DNA from: Prunella strophiata
Taxonomy: Eukaryota > Chordata > Aves > Passeriformes > Prunellidae
Reading direction: 5' to 3'
Assembly (NCBI GenBank): GCA_036583965.1
Contig: JAZBQD010000005.1
Coordinates: 1,504,314 to 1,568,313, forward strand
Length of the DNA stretch: 64,000 nucleotides
This document shows positions 1-28,855 of this stretch, piece after piece. The position numbers were made by a program, and so were the translations under genes. Under the pieces are notes generated by a model. The model saw only the letters and a list, made by a program, of their open reading frames with translations, did no database searches and was not told the origin of the DNA. Each line of letters opens with the position of its first letter. Within the stretch, counting starts at the first letter, position 1.

Positions 1-1351
1 AAAGTGAACCAAACCTGGTAGCTCCCTCTATAATGGCCCAGGAGTGAGATAATTCAGACCAGCTCTGCCAGGGAGCTCTACCACTGAAAGATGATAAACA
101 CATTTTGCTATTTGAGTTACATATCAACCACAAAAGCTATGCAGAATGCTGATTTAATAAAAAATCATCTGTCTGCCCAGCTGAAAATCAAAATCAGAGT
201 AATCTGATTTTCAGCATTGGGACCACAACTGTCCTGTCAATCCATCACACCACATCTCTCAGCACTTTTCTGGGATTTATTGGATGGGAAAGCACCTGCC
301 TGCAAGGGGAATTCAGAGCTCCCAGCTCAGAGCAGCAGTGAAATCCTTCCCCTGCACCAGGGCCACCTCCAGCCTGACTCTCCAAACCCAGCAGCAGCCA
401 CAGCACACTGGGACAGTTAAAGGTTTCATAAGCCAGACAAATTCTGCACAGCCTGTGACCTCCCAGGTTTTCTAAACATTAATTTCAAGGACATTCCCTG
501 CATTGAAGTTCTCCCAACAAAGGGCATCAGATTCTGGGGATTTTTCAGTTCACACATCATTCCAAATGCCTCAAAACTTTAATGTTCTCACAAGGCAAGT
601 TTTTTGAGGTTTTTATAGATTTTCCCTTTATCTGCTCCAGTAGACTGAGGCTCAGCATCACCAAATCTCAACAGAAAACCTTTCATTTCATTATCTTTAA
701 TGAAAATCTATTGCACTTATTCAATGTTGGATAAAATACAGTGGGATTCTGTAATTCTGTAGTGCTGTAGGCCTGTGAGCTTAAGGGAAAGAAGGAAACC
801 ACCCAAAGAAACACCAAATGCCACCATTAAATGTCTTGCCCTTCATCAGGACATCCTTCACTGACTGAACACCTCCCTGAATAATCCCCTTCCACTGACA
901 ATTGCTGTCCAGGTTTACAGTAAATGGCAAAAATGAGAGGAAGACATTCACAATAAAACCAATAAAATCAGAAAAGGAACTGAGCTCAAGAAAAAGAGGA
1001 ACACTTTCCCAATAAAAGTGGAAGATGCTGGGAAATCACTTATTAAACCAAGAATCCCCACTGTACAACTTGGACCAAAGGAAGCAGCTCAGGCCTGTCT
1101 ATCAGGGGAACATTTGTATCCCAAAGAAGATTCTTCTGTGCACAAAACCATGGCTCAGCCATACAGGGAATTTACTTAGCTACCAGAAGGACGTGCCAGA
1201 GGCAAAGTAAAACCAGAACGAGGAGCCCACTTGTGGATGCAGAGTGTGAAATGTGCATCTCAATCCAGAAAAGTGGAAGCAAAACCCCCCTGAGACACTT
1301 CCAGGCCTCCATTCCCTTTGGAATGGAGGAGGAATTCGAAGTGTGACTCAC
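1..1351. other. CERS5 intron 2 (part)
   Basis: Non-coding AT-rich DNA between CERS5 exon 2 and the left edge. No match to the expected exon 3 peptide (YPDKKRLEGLSKQLDW-like) was seen on the minus strand, so exon 3 is placed outside the window. No other feature was recognised. Confidence 0.7.
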
Positions 1352-1457
1352 CTTAGTGATGGATGTAAACACTTTCTCTAAAATTGCATTGGGCTGGGCT
1401 CTGTGAGGTCCACTGTCCTGAATGCCAAGGTTTATGGCACATGGCTTGGCAATAAAC
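1352..1457 (-). CDS. CERS5: CERS5 coding exon 2
   Basis: Minus-strand exon of 106 nt, with acceptor ...ttgcag before 1457 and donor GTGAG after 1352. It encodes (R)[18 protein letters not shown]... to ...FTSITK, the conserved segment that follows the first transmembrane helix in CERS5/6. It starts by completing the split Arg codon of exon 1 and ends in phase 0. Confidence 0.93.
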
Positions 1458-4400
1458 CTGCAAGAATTGCCCAGAAAGAGCTGGATTAAAACAAGATATT
1501 TATTTCCTTCCTCTGCCTGAATCACAAGGACCTGGATTTGTCACCAACTGCAAAGCCTGGTGAAAAAGCTTTAGAAATCTCCATTCCACTGCTTCCCAGG
1601 TGAAGAAATTTCTTTTATTAGTCCATATGGTAACTGCAGACAGCACATACTGTGCACACCAAAATGAAAAATTAAATCTTAACGCCCTTGGCTTGTAAGG
1701 ATCTGAATGTGCTCCCCAGGGAGATTCTCATTCCTCAGCAATAAAACAATAGACTGATAGCAGTCTGCTGTGAACAGAAATGCTGGAGATGAAGCCCTAA
1801 AACAAAGCATCTTGTTTCCAAAATAGGCCTTGGTGTCACATAGCTCAGAAAAAAGGGAAGTTCAAGTGACACAGTTCCTAAAACTAACTTTATTTTTCCC
1901 AAAAAAAAAGTGGCTTGTTTCCTTCAGGACAGACAGGAAGATGCACGTCCCCCAGTCTGAAAGATCCCTGGTCTCAGGATCTCATCCATCCCATGTGCTC
2001 TGTGTATTCCAAACTGATTTAACTCTTCCTGGATTTTATAGCACAGACTCTGGAAACAAGCCTGGGTTTGAAACTAAAACAAATATAAACATGTTCAAAA
2101 TGACCAGGTTTTGCTGCACGTTTGTGTCAGAATGGGCTCGGGGTTCCAAGGGAAACGTCTGCATTACCTGACATATGAACTGTTCCTCTCCTGTTCGTGG
2201 GCAAAAGGGGGGTGAAAGGAGCAAAATTTAGTATCTTCTAATTAGTTATTTTGAGGAAGAACCTGTTTCTCAGACAGATTTTGAAAAGGACACAACATAT
2301 GAACCATTAAAACCATTCTGCTTTCACAGAGAGATTGTTTCAGAGAGAGCTAAGCTGAAATTACACATATTTAGGAGCCTCCCAGTGCCACCAAGCAGAA
2401 AATGCTGCTTTTTCCGACCACAATTGTTACAATTTCTCCTTGTGTTTAAAAGGAAAGATTAAAATTCAGGAGAATCGTGGCTCTAAGTGCTCCAACAGTA
2501 ATTATTCTCAGAAATACTCACTTAGTGCTTCAGGAACAAATATCTGTGGCTGTGTTTAAGAACAGTCCCAGGTCGTGGAGTTTTCCCTTGAGGAATTACA
2601 GATCAGCTTGTGACTGATCCCAAAGGAACACCCAGCTCTCAGAAAACACTAAACAAACGACAGACACTGTGGGCCCAGGCTTTGCTGTCAGCCCCAGTTC
2701 TTCCTATGACTCCACCCAGGATGTGTGAGGTTAAAAACCCCTCCAGGATCATCGAGTCCCAGCTGTGCCTGATCCCCTCCTTGTCCCCAGCCCAGAGCAG
2801 CGAGTGCCACGTCCTTGGACACCTCCAGGGATGGGCACTCCAAACCTCCCTGGGCAGCCCCTGCCAAGGCATGACCACCCATTCCATTAAGAAATTCCTC
2901 CTGATGCCCAATCTCACCCTCCTGTCAGGAGTTGTGCAGAGCCACAAGGTCCCCCCTGAGTCTCCTTTTCTCCAGGGTGAGCCCCTTTCCCAGCTCCCTT
3001 CAGCCTCTCCTCATGCTCCAGACCCTTCCCAGCCCTGCTCCTCTCTCTGGACATGCTAAGCTACATTTCAACGCCCACAGCTTAAAAAAATAAATAAATT
3101 AAAAAATAAAAAAGGAAGGAGTGATTTCCTTTGAGCTTGGCTCCAAAGGCTCACAGCTTCCGCCATAATCCAGACCACCAGCCAGAAATCATGTCCTGAT
3201 GTTATGAAACATTTGGCAAGACCCCCAGAAAAATGTAAAAAATATCAAGTATTAAATGCCTTTATACTCTGCTTTCCTACAGGATATACCACAAGTGAAG
3301 CACAGAAGTTCACACGTGAACTTGCAGGTGGAATATGAAGCGAGTGGTCAATCCTGTGCTCAGACAGGAAAATCCCAAGCTGACCTGATATTTAGGTAAG
3401 CTCAGCAAGGTAAACTCATACTTCAAATTGCTGTGGCACTTCAAATTTTTGGTCCCAGAGCAGGTTTTCAGATGTGTTTTGCACTGAATCCCACAGTGAC
3501 AAAGTTCTGCACAACCCCCAAAATAGGAAAAAATACTGCCCAGACAGCTGAATTTCCATTCTTGGGGATATTCAAACTGAACAGCAGAAGACCACGGGTG
3601 ACCTGAGTTGCCTGAACATTGGCCTTGCTTGAGGAGAGGACTGGATGAGGTGGCCTTGAAAGGTCCCTTTTAATCTAAATGATTTTATGATTTTATAAAA
3701 TCTTAACGGCAACAAACTGTACCCAAGGTCAACTTACTGCCACACCTTCCAGCAAGAAATTCTCATCACATAAACTCTTCTATTAAACCTTTATCAACAG
3801 GGATCAGCTCACACCCCAGCCTACACAGCTACCTTTTTCACACTAGTTGTTAACACACACTGATTTTAAAACCAGTTTCCAAGTCCACAGACTCATAGGT
3901 TAGAACAAATAGTTCTCAGGCACATTGTGCTTCACAAAAAGGCAGAATCTTTCTTTATGAACATTCCACTTTGGCTGGTGACTCCCTATTACAGCCTCTT
4001 AAAGGAAGAACAATCTCCAAAGTGAGATGTATTGAATACACACTCTGAGTTTGTATTTCCATAATTTCTCAATTTTGCAGCTGTTAAGATTTAACCACCT
4101 CATTCCATAATAGACCTGATTAAGTAACATCTCAAATCACCTTTCTGTCCCCCTCCCCAGCTGGAGCACAAGCTGCAGATCCTTCCTCAGATCTGTCCAG
4201 TGACAACCACATCTGGTTCCAAAGAGCACTCCAGTGCAGCTAGAAACACATCACATCCAGGTTTTTGCAGATACCTGGGATTGTGGGTTTTTTGTCTGCA
4301 GCAGGACAAGATGTGCAAGGAGAAATATTGAAAAGGATAAAAAATATAAAGCCAAATTTATGGGCAGAAGTCTTTCTTTTTGCTAACTGGTCAAAAATCC

Positions 4401-6664
4401 TTACCCTCTCACTTTCCACTGTCTTTACCTTCCTCTATGAGTACTTGCCTCACCCCTACAGTCATAAACTACCCACAGACAGACAAACTAATGATTATTT
4501 TGTCAATGCCATGATGTAAAAGGTAGTTTTTAGTGGAACTCTAACAGAAACGTGTCCGTGTTGTAGCACAAAGCACTTCCTCACAGTGAGGAGCTGCAAA
4601 AGAAGAGAGAAAAGAAGCAGCTCAACCAAAAGAGCTGCACGAGTCTGTAATTCACATTCTGAGTCACCAAGTCCAACTGTGAAATGTGTGTCAAGAGAGA
4701 CATTTGACACAATCAAAGCCTGAATTGGGATAAATGCACCACAGGAGTTTATTGAGACAAAGCTGAACTTTTATGACATGTTCAAAGTGGCTGGAAGAAA
4801 CAGAAAGGAGTTTATTCAAAGATATGTACTTTTAAAATAAACACACTAGAAACTGCCTGAGATGGGCTGTGACAATCTGCTTTCACTTTGGGACACCACT
4901 GAGACACAGCTGAGATCAGGAACAACCCCCTCAGGAACCAGACCTCGGCCTCTCAGCTTTGCTCTGCAGGCTCAGGAGTTAAATCATCATTTGACTCCAC
5001 CCTAAATTAACACCACAAAAGAAATTTCATAAACGAGGGAGACATTATCAGGACAAAGTAAATGCTGCCTGGAGCACTGGGCCATCAGGTGTAGTGCATC
5101 TTCCCCAACAACTCCAGGAAAAGAGAATATTCTGCACCTCATCCTCAAACTGACACCTGTAGGAACCTCCCTACAATATCCTTTTCATTGTGTCTCACAA
5201 CCTCCTTTCCTTATGTCCTAGCAAGTACCAAGGTTTGGCCAGGACCAGCAGCACACCAAGCTGAGATGGGATTTGGGCAGTGCCACATGTGTTCTTGGTT
5301 TCTCTGCACTGGTTTTTTGAAGCCTTTTTTTCCTAAGGGCAGAAAGACAGCATGGAGAAAATAGAGCCTCTCAAGCTTCTCACCTCTCTGCTGACCTGCT
5401 TCATTTTCCTCCATATTTGCCATCTTTTTACTTCATCCCAATCACCTCTTCTTAATTTCTGAAAGCTCAGGAAAATTCACACTTCTTAAAGTAAACCCAC
5501 AGGAAAAAAAAAACTGACTCAATTCCCACTCCTGCAGCCTTTTTCATGCTTAGAAATACCTATGGAACCATGGAATGGTTTGGCTGGGAAAGGACCTTAA
5601 AACTAACCCAGTCCCACCCCCTACCATGGGCAGAGACACTTTCCACTTACCAGGTTGCTCCAAGTCCACCCAACCTGGCCAACTTTTGCCCTCTCAAAGC
5701 AGAAATTTAAGATTAAATCAATGTTTAATGAACTATCTGCACAGCAATAGAGGGTGTCTTGGTCCGTTTCACCTAAGGGTTTCCTAAGTAAGCCGCTTTG
5801 CTAATTAATATCTCTGCCACCCACACACTGCGTGTGGCTGTGGCAGATCCACACCACACACGGATCTACCTCTGCCCCAGGGCTGAGTTCACATGTTTAG
5901 GGATGCCCAGGCAAATGAGGAATCCCGCATTACACCTGTCTATGGGCAGAGATGAAGATCCACACTCACATCCATCGTGCCTGAGACGAGGGAGAGCCAC
6001 CAAGTATTTAATAATACATCAGGCCATGTGAACGAGCCCTATTTCCTCATCCAGGAACTCAGGGAAAGTACAATAAAGCACACACGGAAGCCAAGCGCGG
6101 AGCAGCAGCCGCCAGTCCGTCCGTCACCCCAGCCTGGTTCTCCTGGGCAGGAGCAAAAGTGAACTCCTATATAAAACATGGGATTTTTCTTGGCACCATC
6201 TCAGCACCGCCGGACTGGAGGGGCCTCTCGTTACCCAGACCCAGGGCAGGAGAGCCCCACGGGCTTGTGCATGTCGCGACAGACACGACTCCCGCGACAG
6301 ATTCCCGGGATTACACAATGTCCTCTTTCCACGCACGAAGGGCCTCGCGGAGGCCCCGAAGGGCGCGGGGGAGCCCCCGCCGAGCCGCCCCCCGGCCCAG
6401 GCCCGGTGCTCACAGACCCCGGCCGCCTCCCGGCCCCGCCGCCCCGGGGGCGGCCCCGCGCTCACCTCTCGAAGAGCAGCCGCACGGCGAAGATGCCGAG
6501 CGCCAGCGGGAAGGCGGAGAGGACGTGAGCGGCCCGCGGGTACTGCAGTCCGCTGCCCGGCGGGCCCGGCTCTCCGGCCAGGTCGCCCACGTTACGTTGT
6601 GCGGGAGCCAGAACCGCTCGTTCCAGAACCAGGCCCGCAGCGCCGCTGCCGCGGCCGCCGCCAT
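1352..6664 (-). CDS. CERS5: CERS5, ceramide synthase 5, N-terminal part (coding exons 1-2 of the gene; 3' exons lie outside the window)
   Basis: Ceramide synthases are multi-pass ER membrane enzymes that N-acylate sphingoid bases with fatty acyl-CoA; CERS5 prefers C16 acyl chains. Two exons are visible: 6466-6664 (start Met, then [16 protein letters not shown], later [13 protein letters not shown] and RLLFER) and 1352-1457 ([18 protein letters not shown], then [11 protein letters not shown]). The N-terminus resembles both CERS5 and CERS6; [12 protein letters not shown] in exon 2 and the position beside LIMA1 favour CERS5. [19 protein letters not shown] is the first membrane helix. The homeobox-like and TLC/Lag1p catalytic segments would be in exons left of base 1. 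The splice phase fits (AG|G for Arg). Exon 1 is one base short: the frame shifts near 6585, so the annotated reading frame is broken in this sequence (see findings). Expression would be driven by the CpG island above 6664. Confidence 0.9.
2725..3057 (-). mobile_element. CR1 LINE fragment, reverse orientation
   Basis: Phrases typical of the CR1 3' portion read here in reverse complement: aggatcatcgagtcc..., cacgtccttggacacctcca, agggatgggcactccaa, ...tccattaagaaattcctcct, and a terminal ...tccagacccttcccagcc...ctctggac. It lies in CERS5 intron 1 and creates a spurious 149-codon open frame. Confidence 0.75.
3625..3706 (+). mobile_element. CR1 LINE 3' terminus
   Basis: Ends ...ggccttgaaaggtccctttt followed by a degenerate repeat of the CR1 terminal octamer (gattttat x2), which marks the 3' end of a forward CR1 copy. 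Confidence 0.7.
5561..5692 (-). mobile_element. CR1 LINE fragment, reverse orientation
   Basis: Begins at the octamer end (accatggaatggtttggctg) and runs through ggaccttaaa...ccatgggcagagacactttcc...ccaacctggcc, the common reverse-oriented CR1 3' end. Confidence 0.75.
6466..6664 (-). CDS. CERS5: CERS5 coding exon 1 (with one-base frame disruption)
   Basis: ATG at 6664-6662 and donor GTGAGC after 6466. The N-terminal half ([17 protein letters not shown]) reads in one frame and the C-terminal half ([20 protein letters not shown], then [19 protein letters not shown]) in another. The exon is 199 nt, whereas 3n+2 is needed to join exon 2, so one base is missing around 6583-6588, where W-A-D-L is expected from both CERS5 and CERS6. 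Confidence 0.85.
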
Positions 6665-6666
6665 CT
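6656..6666 (-). promoter_or_regulatory. YY1-type element overlapping the CERS5 start codon
   Basis: On the minus strand the start context reads AAGATGGCGGC, the consensus YY1 element that in many housekeeping genes lies just downstream of the transcription start and covers the first ATG. This suggests a very short 5'UTR. Motif match only; occupancy is inferred. Confidence 0.45.
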
Positions 6667-7188
6667 TCCGCCTGCCGCCGCCGCGCTCGGGCGGCCGCCA
6701 CAGACACGGGGGCGCGGCCGAGCGCCGGCCCCCGCCCCCCGCCCATCACGGCGGCAGCGAATCGAACGGCAGCTCCAGCCCCGAGGGGGCGGTGCTTGGG
6801 GAGACCGCGCCCCTCATTGCCTCTGCCTGCCCCCGGCCCGGCCCGGCCGCGGCCGCCACACGGATGGGCGCCACCGACAACGGCCGGGTGGGGCTGGAGG
6901 AGGCCGCGCCTCTCACCGCGCGGCCACGGCCCGTAAGGGGCGGGCTTGGAATACACCGCTCCCCTGATTGCATCGTCCGCCACAGGCGGTGCGGAGCTGG
7001 GATGAGGTGGTGCCCTGTATCGCCTCCCCCCGCCCCTCCCGCTGGCCGCAGTTCTGGCGGTCGCCACAGCCACCAAACGAGGCCAAAACGAAGTCCCGGC
7101 GCTCACCGCCACACCTGAGCCCGCCCCTCACTGCGGCCGCCGCTCGCGGGGGCACCGCCGGGCCCCTCGCGCGGCCCGTTACTTCGGA

Positions 7189-7198
7189 GCATGCGCAG
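7189..7198. promoter_or_regulatory. NRF1-like palindromic site
   Basis: GCATGCGCAG in the distal part of the CERS5 CpG island resembles the NRF1 core (GCGCATGCGC). It is an imperfect match, recorded as a candidate only. Confidence 0.3.
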
Positions 7199-7365
7199 TG
7201 CGGCGCCCCCGCGTTCCCGCCCGTGCGGCGCGCGCGGGCTCGTGAGGGAGGAGCGCGCGCACGGCCCCGGCCGCCCCCTCAGCGCTCCCTGAGGGAACGG
7301 AACCGGAGCGACGGAAAAAAAGCCACAGAACCACTGAGTCGCACAGCCAGAGCCAAAAAGTGACA

Positions 7366-7482
7366 GAACCACAGGGTCACAGAGTATACTGAGTTGGAAG
7401 GGACCCACGAGGATCATCAAGTCCCGACTCCTGGCCCTGCACAGGACACCCCAACAATCGTACCGTGTCACGGCCGTGATGT
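7366..7482 (-). mobile_element. CR1 LINE fragment, reverse orientation
   Basis: gagttggaagggacccacga...actcctggccctgcac...aggacaccccaacaatc is the subfamily repeated several times in this window. It lies at the edge of the CERS5 CpG island. Confidence 0.75.
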
Positions 7483-8659
7483 TGGTGCTTCACACACTGC
7501 TGAGCCCTCGCGGTTTCCACAAGCAGAGGCGACTTTTAACTGGTAAAAGTCCTCAAGGCAGCAAGACAGGGCAGCAAACGATCCATGGTTAGTGTAATGT
7601 CTCTTTTGGCACCTGTCCAGTGGAGAATAGATTAAATGGCCCATTAAGCACTCAAATGCTATGATAACTAATAGATTCAAGGATAGAGTAATTTATGGTC
7701 TAGTCACCTTTTTTTTTTTTTTTTAATCAATTACTTTATTTAGAAGTACTCAATGTGCTAATTTCTCCTTGAAGATGTTCAGTTGGATGCAGTCCCCTGT
7801 ATGTCAGAGACTTACAGATGCCTCAGATTTAACAAGAATTAATGATTTTCTGATTAAAGTCTCTGGTAAGTGCAACCAGTATTGCTTCAGTATCACGTAA
7901 CCGGGAAGACACAGTAAAATTCAATTGCGTTTCCTTAGAAACAAGCAGTTGGCATATTCCATAAATCCAAGTCCACGACAAATGATCTTCCCTCCCTTTT
8001 CAAATAGCACAATTTCCAGTCAGAGAGATCTCTGGTTGCTTAGCAATTTGATGAAATCTGATACTAAATGGATTTTGTTAGGAACAGAGAAAGGTGACAG
8101 AAAGGAGCTTGGGTTTGCACATCAGGTTTTGTACTTTTTCCTCTGTACAAAGCAAGCCTTACTTCTCCATTTAAAAGAAAGAAAAATGAGCAGTAGTTGT
8201 GGAACTGCTAACACCTTCCACCTAGGAAGCAGGCTTTTTTCCCTTCTTCCCAATATCCATGTCAGTCATACACATTTCCTCATGCTGCTGCAGAACGTTC
8301 ACTGCATTGCTTCTGGCTCTTATCCCACTCTCTCCCAACCAAATCCATCTCAGGCTCAAGTGACAATAACTTAAATAAAAAGCAGCTGATAGGAAGGGAG
8401 AGAAAAAACCCTCAGTTGTCCTCAGCTGCCCTCGAGAGCCACCTGGAGCCAGGAATGGAAGTGAAAAATCCCTGCATGTCCTTATTCCTTTTGCCAGTCC
8501 TGTTCTAATCCCTCTTCAATCTGAGAGCAGAAACGGCTCATTTGAGTCGAGCAGCAAACCACGGGACACACAGTGTCACCTAGTGGGGCACCAGAGCCAG
8601 CCCGGGCTGGCTTCCAGTAGGAGCACCAGGGAATTCACCCAGTCTTTTCCATCCATTTT

Positions 8660-8806
8660 TATAGATGGAGAGCAGCTCTGGGGAGAAGGGTTTGAGGTGC
8701 TGGACATGCCCCAGGAACCCCCCGAGCCTGGGCTGTCTCCAGCACATAGCAGCAGAGGTCCCCTTCAACCCAAACCATTCCCTGATTCCATGACAATTCC
8801 ATGACC
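8660..8806 (+). mobile_element. CR1 LINE fragment, forward orientation, internally deleted
   Basis: gagcagctctggggagaagg, tgaggtgctggacatgcccc and the 3' end aggtccccttcaacccaaac followed by cattccctgattccatgaca are CR1 3' phrases in forward orientation. Confidence 0.6.
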
Positions 8807-8849
8807 CTTTAAACACTGCCTCTTTGTGAAACAAGATGAATCCAGACTT

Positions 8850-10008
8850 CAGTTTTAATGGAAATGACCCAAACTTTATTGAAGGTTTTGTCGTTAGCAG
8901 AACTGTTAAGAAAGCAGAATATTTTACACCTCAAGAATCATTAAGATCTAATTCTCTTGAGAATACAGTACAAATAAAAGCTAATAAAAAAAAAAGGGCC
9001 TCCTCCCCCCATTCAAGATTTTATTATTGTAAAATAAATGAAGTCAAGTTAAAAAATGTTCTGATCTTCAACAACTGGCAATCGGAAAGTGTCACTGATT
9101 CCAGAGATTTTTGCAATGCAGCACAATTTCACAGCTGTAAGGAAAAGATTTATGGCAGCTTGATAAAAGTAGGATTTCAGAGTTGTCAAAAGGCCTTAAA
9201 AATCTTATCTGCAGTTTAAAATGATGACGAAGAACTCCAAGTAAAAAAAGAAATTACAACAAAACAAACAAAAAACTCCACTTCAAATGCATGTGAAATG
9301 CAGAAGTAATGCCCTGCAGGCTGCTCCAAAGTGTTCACTTGTCTTTTGCAGAGACCTGGCAGCCAGCACAGCTCCTGGGATAGCACTGAAATACACATGG
9401 TCCAGCAACGGGCACCATTCCAGTTGTGCAGGGACTCCTCAACTGATCACAGGCAGGTTTGAGACAGAAATTCACATTGCACTCAGTTTAGGATGCTTTA
9501 GTTGTTGGACACTACACACAGAAATGCTTTTATTATTTAAAAAAAAGCCCAGTTGTGCCCTTTCCATGTATTAAAGTGCATTAAGTGACCATTTAAAGCA
9601 AATCCCTTTGAAGTTGGTCCCTAAGCACTGCAGTAGCATTTGGAGTGGTACGGGTGGTGTGTTCCAGAGGCTCTGTCCCACACCAGCACAGCAAGTACAG
9701 TGGAATTCCATAAATTGTTAGTGAAATACCTATTGAAGCTCAAAGGGATAAGACAGAACAGCTCTGTTCTCGTGCTGGGGACAGACACTACCTGCTGAAG
9801 CCGTCCCACAGCCAGACACTTGTTCCATGCACCTAAAGAATTTGCAGGCTTCCAGAGTTTTCTAGCTGAGATAATTTGTATGTAGATTCCCTTAATGCTG
9901 ATGTGCAGTGCAGCATCACTTCATCCAGGAGAGTTGTTTGTTAAAGCTAAAAATACCCATTTCAAAAGGCCCAGCACCTTGCAGCAAGTTTTCTAGTAAA
10001 AGGCCAAT
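8850..10008 (-). other. LIMA1: LIMA1 3'UTR
   Basis: Non-coding sequence following the LIMA1 stop codon on the minus strand. A canonical AATAAA signal (plus-strand TTTATT, 8875-8880) lies about 1.13 kb past the stop, so cleavage is expected near 8850-8865. The length is comparable to other LIMA1 3'UTRs. The end point is inferred. Confidence 0.65.
8875..8880 (-). terminator. Polyadenylation signal AATAAA of LIMA1
   Basis: Minus-strand AATAAA followed by a GT-containing downstream stretch. It is the last good signal before the intergenic CR1. Confidence 0.55.
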
Positions 10009-28838
<18,830 letters not shown>

Positions 28839-28855
28839 CTTATCTCCCCAAATCC

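Larger units (their letters stand above)
1458..6465. other. CERS5 intron 1
   Basis: About 5.0 kb of intron holding CR1 fragments (listed separately) and an A-rich low-complexity run near 3084-3116. No conserved coding sequence was recognised. Confidence 0.75.
6300..7310 (-). promoter_or_regulatory. CERS5: CpG-island promoter and 5'UTR region of CERS5
   Basis: About 1 kb of very GC- and CpG-rich DNA spans CERS5 exon 1 and its upstream flank. Several long overlapping open frames on both strands here are expected from high GC and are not supported as genes. No TATA box is evident, so this looks like a broad housekeeping promoter. The exact start site cannot be read from sequence. Confidence 0.75.
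7311..8849. other. CERS5-LIMA1 intergenic interval
   Basis: About 1.5 kb between the head of CERS5 and the tail of LIMA1 (both minus strand). It contains CR1 pieces, a T16 homopolymer at 7709-7724 and an open frame at 7925-8374 with no recognisable protein features. No gene was identified. Confidence 0.6.

Noticed and set aside
2610..3059. 149-codon open frame in CERS5 intron 1
   Set aside because: Derived from a reverse-oriented CR1 fragment.
6159..7363. Plus- and minus-strand open frames of 116-319 codons across the CERS5 CpG island
   Set aside because: Arg/Pro/Ala-rich shadows of a CpG island. Only the segments overlapping CERS5 exon 1 carry conserved sequence.
7925..8374. 149-codon plus-strand open frame between CERS5 and LIMA1
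   Set aside because: No domain, no splice or promoter support, and ordinary composition; I cannot support it as a gene.
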